The notes under the pieces were generated by a model. The model was not told the DNA's origin, searched no databases, and worked only from the letters and a program-made list of their open reading frames with translations. A stretch of DNA of 15,708 nucleotides from JAICIG01 sp035532215 (GTDB lineage: Bacteria; Planctomycetota; Planctomycetia; Pirellulales; JAICIG01), in assembly GCA_035532215.1 (NCBI GenBank), contig DATKRK010000442.1:1-15708 (forward strand). Reading direction: 5' to 3'. Positions within the stretch are counted from its first letter, which is position 1; the number at the start of each line of letters is the position of its first letter. Below are positions 6,901 through 14,231 of the stretch, piece after piece. Made by a program: the position numbers and the translations under genes.

Positions 6901-9300
6901 TCAGTCCTTTTTGTTTTCTTCTGAAGACAACGCAGCGCCCGTCGAATCTTGCGTCGCCGAGACCAACTCGATCTTCGTTTCGGCGATGACCCGTTTGCCG
7001 CCGGCGTCCATCATCGCTCGCACGGTGATCGGCATGTTCAACGGTCCGAATTCGCGATCGAATCGCAATTGCATCACGCCTCGCTCGGCGTCTGCCGCCA
7101 CGAGTACGCTGTCTGCGGCGACTCCGCCGATGTGAGGCGGAACAATTAACTCAAGTTTCACCGGCCCGGCGAGCGTTTTGCCGCGCAGCACGCGCAACGG
7201 AATCTCGGCGGCGCTTTCCGGGCGAGCGACAAACGACGTTCGCTCGCTTTGCAGGCTCAGTTCGCCGGGACCGACCAGAGCGACGATTTGTTCGTTCTGG
7301 TTCTGCGACGTGAAGCTGACCGTGTGCCGGCTGCCGTCGCCATCGGTGATCGCGCCCACGGCCATCACGATCGAGCGGCTCGTGCGGCCGAGTTCCATCC
7401 AGGGCGGCAGGTACGCTTCGTAGGTAAAGGCCGTCGCTTTGGGCGGCACGGTGATTTTCGGCCCGGTCACGCCCTGTAAGTGTCGCGTCTGCCGATCGGC
7501 AAGTTGCACTTCGAGCGGCCCGGCGAAGCCGTTGCGTTCGATCGTGTAGTTGCGTTTCAGGACGCTGCCTCGCGCCACGAACGTGATGTCGTACGTGCCG
7601 ACGACCTTGAACGGCGTCGGCATCGAGACGGCCAACAGCACGTTGTCGACGGCCATTTCTCCCCGCGGCGTCGGCAGCGTCGCGGCGTGCGAGCGCGCCA
7701 GCCCGCCGATCTCCGCCGCGCCGACGATGCGCAGCCGCGCCGTGCCGATTCTCGCCGTCTCTTCGGCGGTGAAAACCAGCTCGGCTTGCGGCTGGTTCGC
7801 GCCGATTTCGGCCGCGGCGACCGACGCGCCCGGCGGAAGTCCTTCGACCGCCAGCTTGATGGCGCCGGCGTAACCGCCCAGCCGCTCGGCGGTGATTCGC
7901 AGCTTCACCGTGGCGCCACGGTAAAGGGTGACTGCATCGGCGGCGAGCGTCAACCGAAAGTCGGGCTGGGGCGGCGCCACGCGCAACCGATAAGCGAACG
8001 CTGCGCCGCCGCGCGAGGCGAACCGCTCTTCCACGCGCGCGATGTATTTGCCGGCCTGCGGCGCGGCAAATTGCAGCCGCGCGTCGGTTTGGTTGTTCGG
8101 CTGATCGTCCGCGCGGGCGACTTCTTTTCCGTCGGCGTCGAGGATCGCGAGCACCGAATCGAGCGGCGAACCCAGCCGGGCGGCGCGGACCTCCAATTCC
8201 ACGACCTCTCCCTGCCGCAGTTCGAACGCCCAGCAGTCCTTGTCGCCCGGCGTCTCGATCCGGCCATTGCAAACCGCCGGCGCGGCGACCCAAGGCGCCG
8301 CAGCCGGTTCGTCGTTCGGCTCGGCTTCCAGCACTTCGGCGAAGGCGCTGGTCTCGATGCAAACCTGCTGGGCGCCGTCAAACGCAGCGCCGACCGGCGC
8401 CAAGTAGCTTTCCGGTGCGTCGGGAGGAATCGCCAATTCGATCTTCTCTCCGGAGATTCCTGGCCCGGTCGGCGCCAGCGACAGCTTCGCACCGCGGCGG
8501 CCGCCCAAGGGATAAACCCGCTCGACGTGCGGCCCTTGGGTGAGCGTCAAACGATAGACGTGGTCTTGCAGGCCGCCGAATTCGACGTCGTGAATCCGCA
8601 CGCGGTACTGCCCGTCGGCGGGGATCGTTGCGCTCAGGCGGGCGTCGCCGTCGAGCGAGCCGAAGTCTTCGGCCAGCGGCCGATCTTCCGCATCGAGCAA
8701 CACCAGCCGCGGCCGCAACGGATAGCCCAGCCGCGCCGACATCGTTTCAGCGCGAATCAATTCGCCCTGCTTCGCTTCGAACGACCATTCGTCCACGTCT
8801 TCTCGAGGAAAGATGCGGCCGTTGATGGTGACCGGCAGCGTGACGGGCGTCGGCAACGGCTCGCCGTCGGCCTCGCGCTCGACGACCTCGGGCAACTCGC
8901 CCACGACGAATTTCAGCGACGGCGTCGCTCCCTGCGAAGTCGACACGCGCCAGCGGCGCAGGCCCGGCGGCGCGTCGGCCGCGATGGCTACGGCGCCGGC
9001 ATAGTCCTTCGGGTAATCTTCCTTTTGTTGCGAGGCGGGCAGCGGAATGACCGGCCCCTCGAACCAGACCGTCTCGACGGGCAGGATCCGCGGCGAGGCC
9101 GCGACGCCGGGCCCGGGCATCTCGAGCGCAGCGCCCTCGTGCAGGTACATGCCGCCGATCCGGAAGTCGATCTTGGTCCCGCGCTCGCCGCCGGCGGGAA
9201 AAATATAAGCCACGGCCGGTTCATCGGCGCGCGCGGCGACGCCCGGCAACAGCGCGGCCAGCAAGAGTATTCGCGTCCGCAAAGCTTTAAAGCAATTCAT
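6901..9300 (-). CDS. Large exported protein with PPC (pre-peptidase C-terminal) domains
   Basis: 799 residues with a Sec-type signal peptide (ILLLAALLPGVAARA, likely cleaved after about residue 25). The first mature domain, YIFPAGGERGTKIDFRIGG onwards (to about 135), resembles IPT/TIG-type Ig folds. Two PPC-like beta domains follow. The first is at about 158-254, NGRIFPREDVDEWSFEAKQG to DHVYRLTL. The second is at about 345-441, CNGRIETPGDKDCWAFELRQG to FAYRLRV. The remaining 350 residues look like further Ig-like beta domains. There is no catalytic motif, so a binding or structural role in the envelope is more likely than an enzymatic one. Its start overlaps the end of the upstream DUF1501 gene by 14 bases, so it is almost certainly co-transcribed. 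Proteins of this kind sit beside DUF1501/DUF1549 genes in planctomycetes; their ligand is unknown. Confidence 0.83.
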   Translation of the reverse strand: MNCFKALRTRILLLAALLPGVAARADEPAVAYIFPAGGERGTKIDFRIGGMYLHEGAALEMPGPGVAASPRILPVETVWFEGPVIPLPASQQKEDYPKDYAGAVAIAADAPPGLRRWRVSTSQGATPSLKFVVGELPEVVEREADGEPLPTPVTLPVTINGRIFPREDVDEWSFEAKQGELIRAETMSARLGYPLRPRLVLLDAEDRPLAEDFGSLDGDARLSATIPADGQYRVRIHDVEFGGLQDHVYRLTLTQGPHVERVYPLGGRRGAKLSLAPTGPGISGEKIELAIPPDAPESYLAPVGAAFDGAQQVCIETSAFAEVLEAEPNDEPAAAPWVAAPAVCNGRIETPGDKDCWAFELRQGEVVELEVRAARLGSPLDSVLAILDADGKEVARADDQPNNQTDARLQFAAPQAGKYIARVEERFASRGGAAFAYRLRVAPPQPDFRLTLAADAVTLYRGATVKLRITAERLGGYAGAIKLAVEGLPPGASVAAAEIGANQPQAELVFTAEETARIGTARLRIVGAAEIGGLARSHAATLPTPRGEMAVDNVLLAVSMPTPFKVVGTYDITFVARGSVLKRNYTIERNGFAGPLEVQLADRQTRHLQGVTGPKITVPPKATAFTYEAYLPPWMELGRTSRSIVMAVGAITDGDGSRHTVSFTSQNQNEQIVALVGPGELSLQSERTSFVARPESAAEIPLRVLRGKTLAGPVKLELIVPPHIGGVAADSVLVAADAERGVMQLRFDREFGPLNMPITVRAMMDAGGKRVIAETKIELVSATQDSTGAALSSEENKKD

Positions 9301-10657
9301 GGATCCGCCGGCCCTGGTTGGCGATCTTCACGGGTCGGCCTTCGGGCGTGTAAAACTCTTCTTCGGGGTTGATGCCCAGCAGGTGATGCATCGTGGCGGC
9401 CAGATCTTCGGGTCCGTAGGGATTGTCGGCTGGTTTCTCCGCGCGCTCGTCGGAATGGCCGACCGCACGGCCGCCGCGAATTCCTCCTCCGCCCAGGGCC
9501 ACGGTGAACGCCGGGCCCCAATGATCGCGGCCGGCGTTTTTGTTGATTCGCGGCGTGCGGCCGAACTCGCCGGTGACGACGACGAGCGTCTGGGCCAACA
9601 TTCCGCGCTCGGCCAGGTCGCGAAACAGCGCCGACAAGGCCGAATCGAGACGCGGCAACAGTTCCTTCTTGAGCACGGAGAAGTTGTTGTCGTGCGTGTC
9701 CCAGTTGCTGTGTTCCACGGTGACGCATCGCACTCCGGCTGCGACCAGTCGCCGGGCCATCAAACACGATTGACCGAGCGTGTGGCGGCCATACTCGTCG
9801 CGCAGCGCGTCGGGTTCGGCGTGCAGGTCGAAAGCCCGCTTGGCTGCGGGCGAAGTCATCAGCTCGAAGGCCCGCTGGCGGAAGACGCCGACGGTCGAAG
9901 CCCGCGAATTGGCGGCCAGTTCGGCCGATTTCCGATAGCGATCGACGCGCGCGAGCAACTCGCGGCGCGAACCAAGCCGCCGAGCGTCGAGCGCCAGCGG
10001 CGGCACGATGTCGGGGACGCTGAAATCGGGCGAGGCCGGGTCGGCTTCGATCACGAACGGCGCCGCGGCGGCGCCCAAGTAGGCCGCGCCGCCGCTGTCG
10101 TGCATCCGCGGCAGACAAACATAGGCCGGCACGCTGCCGCGCGGGCCAAGCTTGCGCGAAATGATCGACCCGTGCGAAGGACGCTGGTTGTTCGGCCGCA
10201 GCGACGGATTGAAGCCCGCCGCCGGATGATAGCCAGTCAGCATGTAATGATCGGCTTCGCCGTGGTTCGAGTTGCGGTGGCCGAACGAGCGGATCAGAGA
10301 AAGCTTGTCCATCTGGCCGGCGATGCGCGGCAGATGTTCGCAAATCAGAATTCCCGGCGAGTTGGTCGAAATCGGGTGGAAATCGCCGCGGAACTCGACG
10401 GGCGCCTCGGGCTTCAAATCGAACGTGTCGATCGTGCTCAGGCCCCCTTTGAGGTAGACGATGATCAGCGAAACATCATCGACCCGGGCGCCGCTTGCCT
10501 CGCGTGCAGCGGCCTGCCGCTCGAGTAACGTCGGCAGCGAGAAGCTGGCGCCGAACAGGGTCGCCGTACCGACGCGCAACACCTCGCGGCGGTCGATGCG
10601 ATCGTAGGCTGCGGATGCGCGGCTCATCGTGTTTGCTCCCAGGGTTGGGTCCGCCAT
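9287..10657 (-). CDS. DUF1501 family protein (operon copy, standard length)
   Basis: 456 residues from the first ATG. Motifs include a twin-arginine leader DRREVLRVG (Arg23-Arg24), KGGLSTIDTFDLKP (70-83), SNWDTHDNN (317-325), GEFGRTPRIN (363-372) and GRDHW (376-380), all hallmarks of DUF1501. The C-terminus (TPEGRPVKIANQGRRIHELL) matches the usual end. Two starts are possible. The one given has GAGG ten bases upstream, partly supplied by a repeat-like segment. A second ATG at 10627 has GGGAG eight bases upstream and puts the twin arginines at residues 13-14, a more typical place. It follows the DUF1549/DUF1553 gene with a 47-base gap and overlaps the PPC gene by 14 bases. Pairing of DUF1501 with DUF1549/DUF1553 genes is a common planctomycete arrangement; the biochemical role is unknown. 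Confidence 0.9.
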   Translation of the reverse strand: MADPTLGANTMSRASAAYDRIDRREVLRVGTATLFGASFSLPTLLERQAAAREASGARVDDVSLIIVYLKGGLSTIDTFDLKPEAPVEFRGDFHPISTNSPGILICEHLPRIAGQMDKLSLIRSFGHRNSNHGEADHYMLTGYHPAAGFNPSLRPNNQRPSHGSIISRKLGPRGSVPAYVCLPRMHDSGGAAYLGAAAAPFVIEADPASPDFSVPDIVPPLALDARRLGSRRELLARVDRYRKSAELAANSRASTVGVFRQRAFELMTSPAAKRAFDLHAEPDALRDEYGRHTLGQSCLMARRLVAAGVRCVTVEHSNWDTHDNNFSVLKKELLPRLDSALSALFRDLAERGMLAQTLVVVTGEFGRTPRINKNAGRDHWGPAFTVALGGGGIRGGRAVGHSDERAEKPADNPYGPEDLAATMHHLLGINPEEEFYTPEGRPVKIANQGRRIHELL

Positions 10658-10677
10658 TTTGTTTTTCCCTCACCTAA

Positions 10678-10696
10678 CCTCTCCCGGTGGGAGAGG
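10678..10696. repeat. Perfect hairpin, possible dispersed intergenic repeat
   Basis: CCTCTCCC (10678-10685), loop GGT, GGGAGAGG (10689-10696) is a perfect 8-bp stem in the 47-base gap between the DUF1549/DUF1553 and DUF1501 genes. With its flank (CCCTCACCTAA on the left, GACTT on the right) it resembles a repeat family I recall as widespread in GC-rich bacterial genomes. It has no T-run on either strand, so it is not a typical terminator. It could act as an mRNA stability element within the operon. Confidence 0.7.
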
Positions 10697-10704
10697 GACT
10701 TTGT

Positions 10705-13173
10705 TCAATGATTGAAAATAAACTCCAGCGAATTCAGCATGGCCCAAGCCTGATCTTCCGCCGCCTGGCGGCGGTCGCCCGAATTGGCGAGGTTTTCGAT
10801 CGCGGCGCGCCGCTCCTCGGGAGCGGGCCAACGGCTGAAAATCGTGAGATAGAGTTCGTCGGCCAACTCGCCGTCGTCGGCGATCGATTCCGCCAGTCGC
10901 TTGATGCGGCCCGCCTCGTGCGTCAACTTGGCTTCGATCTCCGGCGAATTCAAAAAGTGCAGCACTTGGGCCACGCTGGGCTCGACGTTGCGTTCGCACT
11001 CGCAGGCGGTTTGCCGCACCGGTCGGCCGAACAGCCGCAGAAAATAGTGCTGCACGCCGCTATCCCAGAGCTGAATCGCTCGATAGCCGCTGGGCACGCC
11101 GGAAAATTTTTCGCCCACGCCGGTCGTCTGGCAAACCGCGTCGAGCAGCGCCTCGGCCGAGAGCGGCTTGAACAGCGCTCGCGAGAAGTTCTGTTCGTCG
11201 CGTTCGTTCGTTTCGTTCGGCTGGCTGGAAAGCTGGTAGGTGCGCGAGGCGGCAATCGCACGAATCAGCGCGCGCACGTCGAAACGATGCTCGACCAGAT
11301 GGCTCGCCAAGGCGTCGAGCAGTTCCGGATTCGTCGGCGGATTCGTGGCCCGCACGTCGTCGAGCGGTTCGACCAGCCCTCGCCCCGCGTAGTGCGCCCA
11401 GATGCGATTCGCCAGGTTGCGGGCGAACCAGGGGTTTTGCGGCGAAGCCAGCCAGTCGGCCAGCGCCGCGCGACGGTCGCCCTGGAGTTTGCGCTCCGGC
11501 GCCGGCGCGCCCAAGCCGCGAGCCAAGACCAATTCGCCGGTTCGCGGGTGCCTGGTCGCGGCATCGCCCGCGGCCAGGATCATCTCGCCCTGCGGCGACG
11601 ATTTGCGGCCTAGCGGGGCGAAAAAATCGACCATGCCGTAGTAGTCGGTCTGACTCCAACGATCGAACGGGTGGTGATGGCATTCGGCGCAGGCGATCCG
11701 CACGCCGAGAAACACCTGCGAGAGCGTGCTGGCCATCTCGCCGGGCTTCTGCACGGCCTTATAAAAATAGCCTTGCGGCGACTCGCCCAGCGGCCCCTCG
11801 GCGGTGATCAACTCGCGGGCGAACTGATCGAAGGGCTTGTTCTTGGCGATGCAATCGCGAATCCAGCGGTAGTACGCGTAGGCGCCTTCGTGCCCCAGCG
11901 CCGCGCGATCGACGCGCAGCAGATCGGCCCATTTCAACGCCCAGTAGTCGGCAAACTCCGGTCGGGCCAGCAGCTCATCGACCAGCCGGGCACGTTTATC
12001 GGGGCGCTGATCGGCGAGAAAACGCTTCGCCTCGGCCGCCGATGGCAGCGTGCCGATCGTGTCGAGAAACACGCGGCGTAGAAACTCGGCGTCGCCGGCC
12101 GGCGGCGAAGGGGCGATGTTCAACTTGGCCAACTTGGCCGCCACCAGCCGGTCGATAAAGTTGCCCGCGGCAAGCGGCGAGGAATCGGCGCTCGAACCCG
12201 ATCGCGGAATGAGGGCCTGGAACAAATCGACTTCGCCCATGAAGCTGGCCATGACGGCCGCCTGGCCCGGCGCCTGTCCAGTCGTAACCAATCCCTGCTC
12301 GTCGACCGTGGCCAGCCCTTCCTGATTGGATTGAAAGCGGGCCAGCCTCGTGACGTCGGCTTCGGAACCATCGCTGTAGCGGGCTACGACGCGAAGCTGC
12401 TGGCGACTTCGCACGCCGAGCAACCGCTCTCGCGGTTCGACGGCGATGCCGCTCACATACGGATCGCTGGCGTCGCCAAATCGTAAGCCGCCCGCGATCC
12501 ACGCGGCGAGAATCTGGTATTCTCGCGAGTCCGGGGCAATGCGGACGCCGCCGCCGTGCGGCGCTTGGCCCGCTGCTTTTCGCAACAGCAGGCTTCGTTC
12601 GGCCGCCGCAGGGAACACCCGCCGCCCTCGATCTTGCATGGTGAGGGCCTGGTAATCGGCCGCCGGATCGAAGCCGAACACCGAGAGCTTGAAGCCGTTC
12701 TGTCCCTCGGCCTTGCCATGACAGCCCGACGAGTTGCAGCCGAACTTACTCAGCAACGGTTCAACGTCGTTGGCAAAGTTGTAGAGCCGCTGGCGATGCG
12801 AGCCTTCGACGGTACACGTCACCCGGCGTCTGCACCCGGCCGCTTCAACCTCGATCGAAGCGTTTCCATCGGCCAGCCCGCGAACGACCCCCGAAGACGA
12901 GACCTCGACGACCTCAGGCGACAGCGAGCGATACTGCGCTGAGTGCGTGAGATCGACGAGTCGCCCGGCGGCGTCCCGTCCGTCCACCAGCAAGGAAAAC
13001 GCGGCATCGGGCCCGACCAGCCGCACCTCGGCAGGATTCACGCTGATTTCGACGACGGCCGCCGACCGCTCAACCGCTTCTTCGGCTCGCGCTGGTTCTT
13101 CGGTTCGCGCTTGCCCAACGGCAAGAGTTGACAGAATCAAATAAGCCGGAAGAACAGAAGGCGGGCGCGGCAT
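10705..13173 (-). CDS. PSCyt1-like / DUF1549 / DUF1553 cytochrome-like protein with BIG2-type domains
   Basis: 822 residues with a hydrophobic leader (residues 1-24). The order appears to be as follows. A bacterial Ig-like (BIG2) domain is at about 40-123. A planctomycete cytochrome-like region has a CX4CH site (Cys146, Cys151, His152) in FGCNSSGCHGKAEGQNGFK. A second BIG2-like domain is at about 243-322. DUF1549 (PSCyt2) runs from about 336 to 520 and ends with a canonical CXXCH site (Cys495, Cys498, His499) in ACAECHHHPFDRW. DUF1553 (PSD1) runs from about 565 to 815, with NRIWAHYAGRGLVEPLDD and SRTYQLSSQPN. Covalent haem attachment is plausible at the second site and uncertain at the first. 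The start at 13173 is supported by GGAG six bases upstream. It is the first gene of a four-gene operon with a likely promoter close by. The family is abundant in planctomycetes, and no reaction is established to my knowledge. Confidence 0.92.
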   Translation of the reverse strand: MPRPPSVLPAYLILSTLAVGQARTEEPARAEEAVERSAAVVEISVNPAEVRLVGPDAAFSLLVDGRDAAGRLVDLTHSAQYRSLSPEVVEVSSSGVVRGLADGNASIEVEAAGCRRRVTCTVEGSHRQRLYNFANDVEPLLSKFGCNSSGCHGKAEGQNGFKLSVFGFDPAADYQALTMQDRGRRVFPAAAERSLLLRKAAGQAPHGGGVRIAPDSREYQILAAWIAGGLRFGDASDPYVSGIAVEPRERLLGVRSRQQLRVVARYSDGSEADVTRLARFQSNQEGLATVDEQGLVTTGQAPGQAAVMASFMGEVDLFQALIPRSGSSADSSPLAAGNFIDRLVAAKLAKLNIAPSPPAGDAEFLRRVFLDTIGTLPSAAEAKRFLADQRPDKRARLVDELLARPEFADYWALKWADLLRVDRAALGHEGAYAYYRWIRDCIAKNKPFDQFARELITAEGPLGESPQGYFYKAVQKPGEMASTLSQVFLGVRIACAECHHHPFDRWSQTDYYGMVDFFAPLGRKSSPQGEMILAAGDAATRHPRTGELVLARGLGAPAPERKLQGDRRAALADWLASPQNPWFARNLANRIWAHYAGRGLVEPLDDVRATNPPTNPELLDALASHLVEHRFDVRALIRAIAASRTYQLSSQPNETNERDEQNFSRALFKPLSAEALLDAVCQTTGVGEKFSGVPSGYRAIQLWDSGVQHYFLRLFGRPVRQTACECERNVEPSVAQVLHFLNSPEIEAKLTHEAGRIKRLAESIADDGELADELYLTIFSRWPAPEERRAAIENLANSGDRRQAAEDQAWAMLNSLEFIFNH

Positions 13174-13225
13174 TCATGGCTCCGTCGCGGAACTTCGAAT
13201 CGGGCCGGAGTCGGGCACGCATCAA

Positions 13226-13255
13226 AGTATACACATCTCTTGCGGCCACAGCCAA
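13226..13255 (-). promoter_or_regulatory. Predicted sigma70-like promoter of the DUF1549-DUF1501-PPC-DUF1501 operon
   Basis: On the minus strand, -35 TTGGCT (13250-13255) and -10 TATACT (13226-13231, five of six consensus bases) are 18 bases apart. They lie about 50 bases upstream of the first start codon, giving a short leader. The remaining 13256-13445 shows no gene or recognisable element. Confidence 0.5.
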
Positions 13256-13445
13256 CCCGACTCGCGCCCTCGCCGGGTCATTTCAATGAGAAGGACGGCC
13301 TGCGCGGACGCAACAAGTTTGGGCGTAACGGGGCGCCTTAAAAAAGCTGGAGAATTCTTAGGGCGCTGAAGTCCGGCGTGCTTTCATGCGGGCGGGACGG
13401 TTGCACTGCAAAATAGGAGACGCCACCGGGCAGAGACGGCTGAAA

Positions 13446-14009
13446 TCAGGCTGCCATCCTTCGCGGGGCGGCCTGGGCGGCTCGGTCTTTGATTTCGAAG
13501 TGCGTCAGCCGAGAGAGGCGGCGTTTTCCGTCGCCCGACGGCGCTAGTTCGATGAATACCTGGGTCTCGGCGTGCAGCAGTCGCGGCACGTAAAACCAGG
13601 CTTTAGCCAACGACGGGCCGAGTTGGTCGGCTGAAATCAGCATCAGGTCGACGGCGCCCAACTCGTTGGCAATCCGCGACAGAGCCGAGTAGGGATCGCC
13701 AGGGGCCAATCGCACGCGCGCCCCCGTGGCCTTGAAACGCTGGTGGGCCAGCTTCAACGATAACCCGGGACCGTCTGTGGTGCTGCGCGACTCGAACAAA
13801 TCAACGCCCGTATACGAAACCGCCGCCGGCGGTTGTCCGTGCGTCGCCAGTTCCAACATTCGCAGCGAACGCGTTCCCTCGCCGATTCCTAGCTCCAAGA
13901 TCTTGGAAACTCGCCGCTTGCTCAACTGGCGATAGACGACGCGATCGCCGGATGGCTGGGAAAGATAGGAGAAATAAAGCCGTCTACACCGGCGTACCAA
14001 CGGCAGCAT
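13446..14009 (-). CDS. Small class I SAM-dependent methyltransferase-like protein
   Basis: 187 residues, short for a complete methyltransferase domain but compatible with a Rossmann core. The SAM-binding glycine motif is visible as ILELGIGEGT (37-46, E/DxGxGxG pattern), followed by the acidic strand end YTGVDLFE (66-73). Beyond that, VDLMLISAD (120-128) fits strand 4 and TQVFIEL (149-155) fits strand 5. There is no signal peptide or membrane segment, so it is probably cytoplasmic. The start is supported by GAGGAG (14014-14019), four bases upstream. The substrate cannot be told from the sequence. It lies alone between the operon's upstream region and the hairpin-repeat region, so context gives no pathway. 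Confidence 0.75.
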   Translation of the reverse strand: MLPLVRRCRRLYFSYLSQPSGDRVVYRQLSKRRVSKILELGIGEGTRSLRMLELATHGQPPAAVSYTGVDLFESRSTTDGPGLSLKLAHQRFKATGARVRLAPGDPYSALSRIANELGAVDLMLISADQLGPSLAKAWFYVPRLLHAETQVFIELAPSGDGKRRLSRLTHFEIKDRAAQAAPRRMAA

Positions 14010-14114
14010 GGCGCTCCTCGGAACTTCTCAAGGGGCTGGCAGGGCAAATCAGAGCGGCGACTTATTTAATTTCGGCACGCGGCGCGGGCCGAATCTAATG
14101 GAAATAGCGACTTA

Positions 14115-14216
14115 AGTAGACGCGGCATCCCTGCCGCGTTGCTCGAAGCGGCAAGGCTGCAGTAGACGCGGCATTCCTGCCGCGTTGCTTGAAGCGGCAA
14201 GGATGCCGCTTCTACT
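14115..14216. repeat. Two 46-bp tandem repeats with nested hairpins
   Basis: Copy 1 (14115-14160) and copy 2 (14161-14206) are identical at 43 of 46 positions. Each contains the dyad ACGCGGCA-N4-TGCCGCGT (14120-14139 and 14166-14185). Copy 2 runs into a third hairpin, GAAGCGGCA-AGGA-TGCCGCTTC (14191-14212). The second unit is bounded by AGTAGA (14161-14166) and its inverse TCTACT (14211-14216). The element sits in non-coding DNA 15 bases from the 3' end of the membrane-protein gene and could act as a bidirectional transcript end or a REP-like dispersed element. The rest of 14010-14231 shows nothing recognisable. Confidence 0.8.
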
Positions 14217-14231
14217 TTCGCGGACCGCCGC

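Noticed and set aside
7480..9372. Open frame of 630 codons on the plus strand
   Set aside because: It is antisense to the PPC gene and rich in Arg/Gly/Asp, with no recognisable domain. Such long shadow frames are expected opposite GC-rich genes.
10687..11613. 308-codon plus-strand frame (and similar ones at 5131-5988, 6022-6924 and 9299-10528)
   Set aside because: All lie opposite well-supported genes and show low-complexity Arg/Ala-rich sequence without family motifs.
13256..13445. Possible small gene or RNA in the gap upstream of the operon promoter
   Set aside because: I found no supported reading frame, no tRNA-like fold and no strong hairpin with a T-run.
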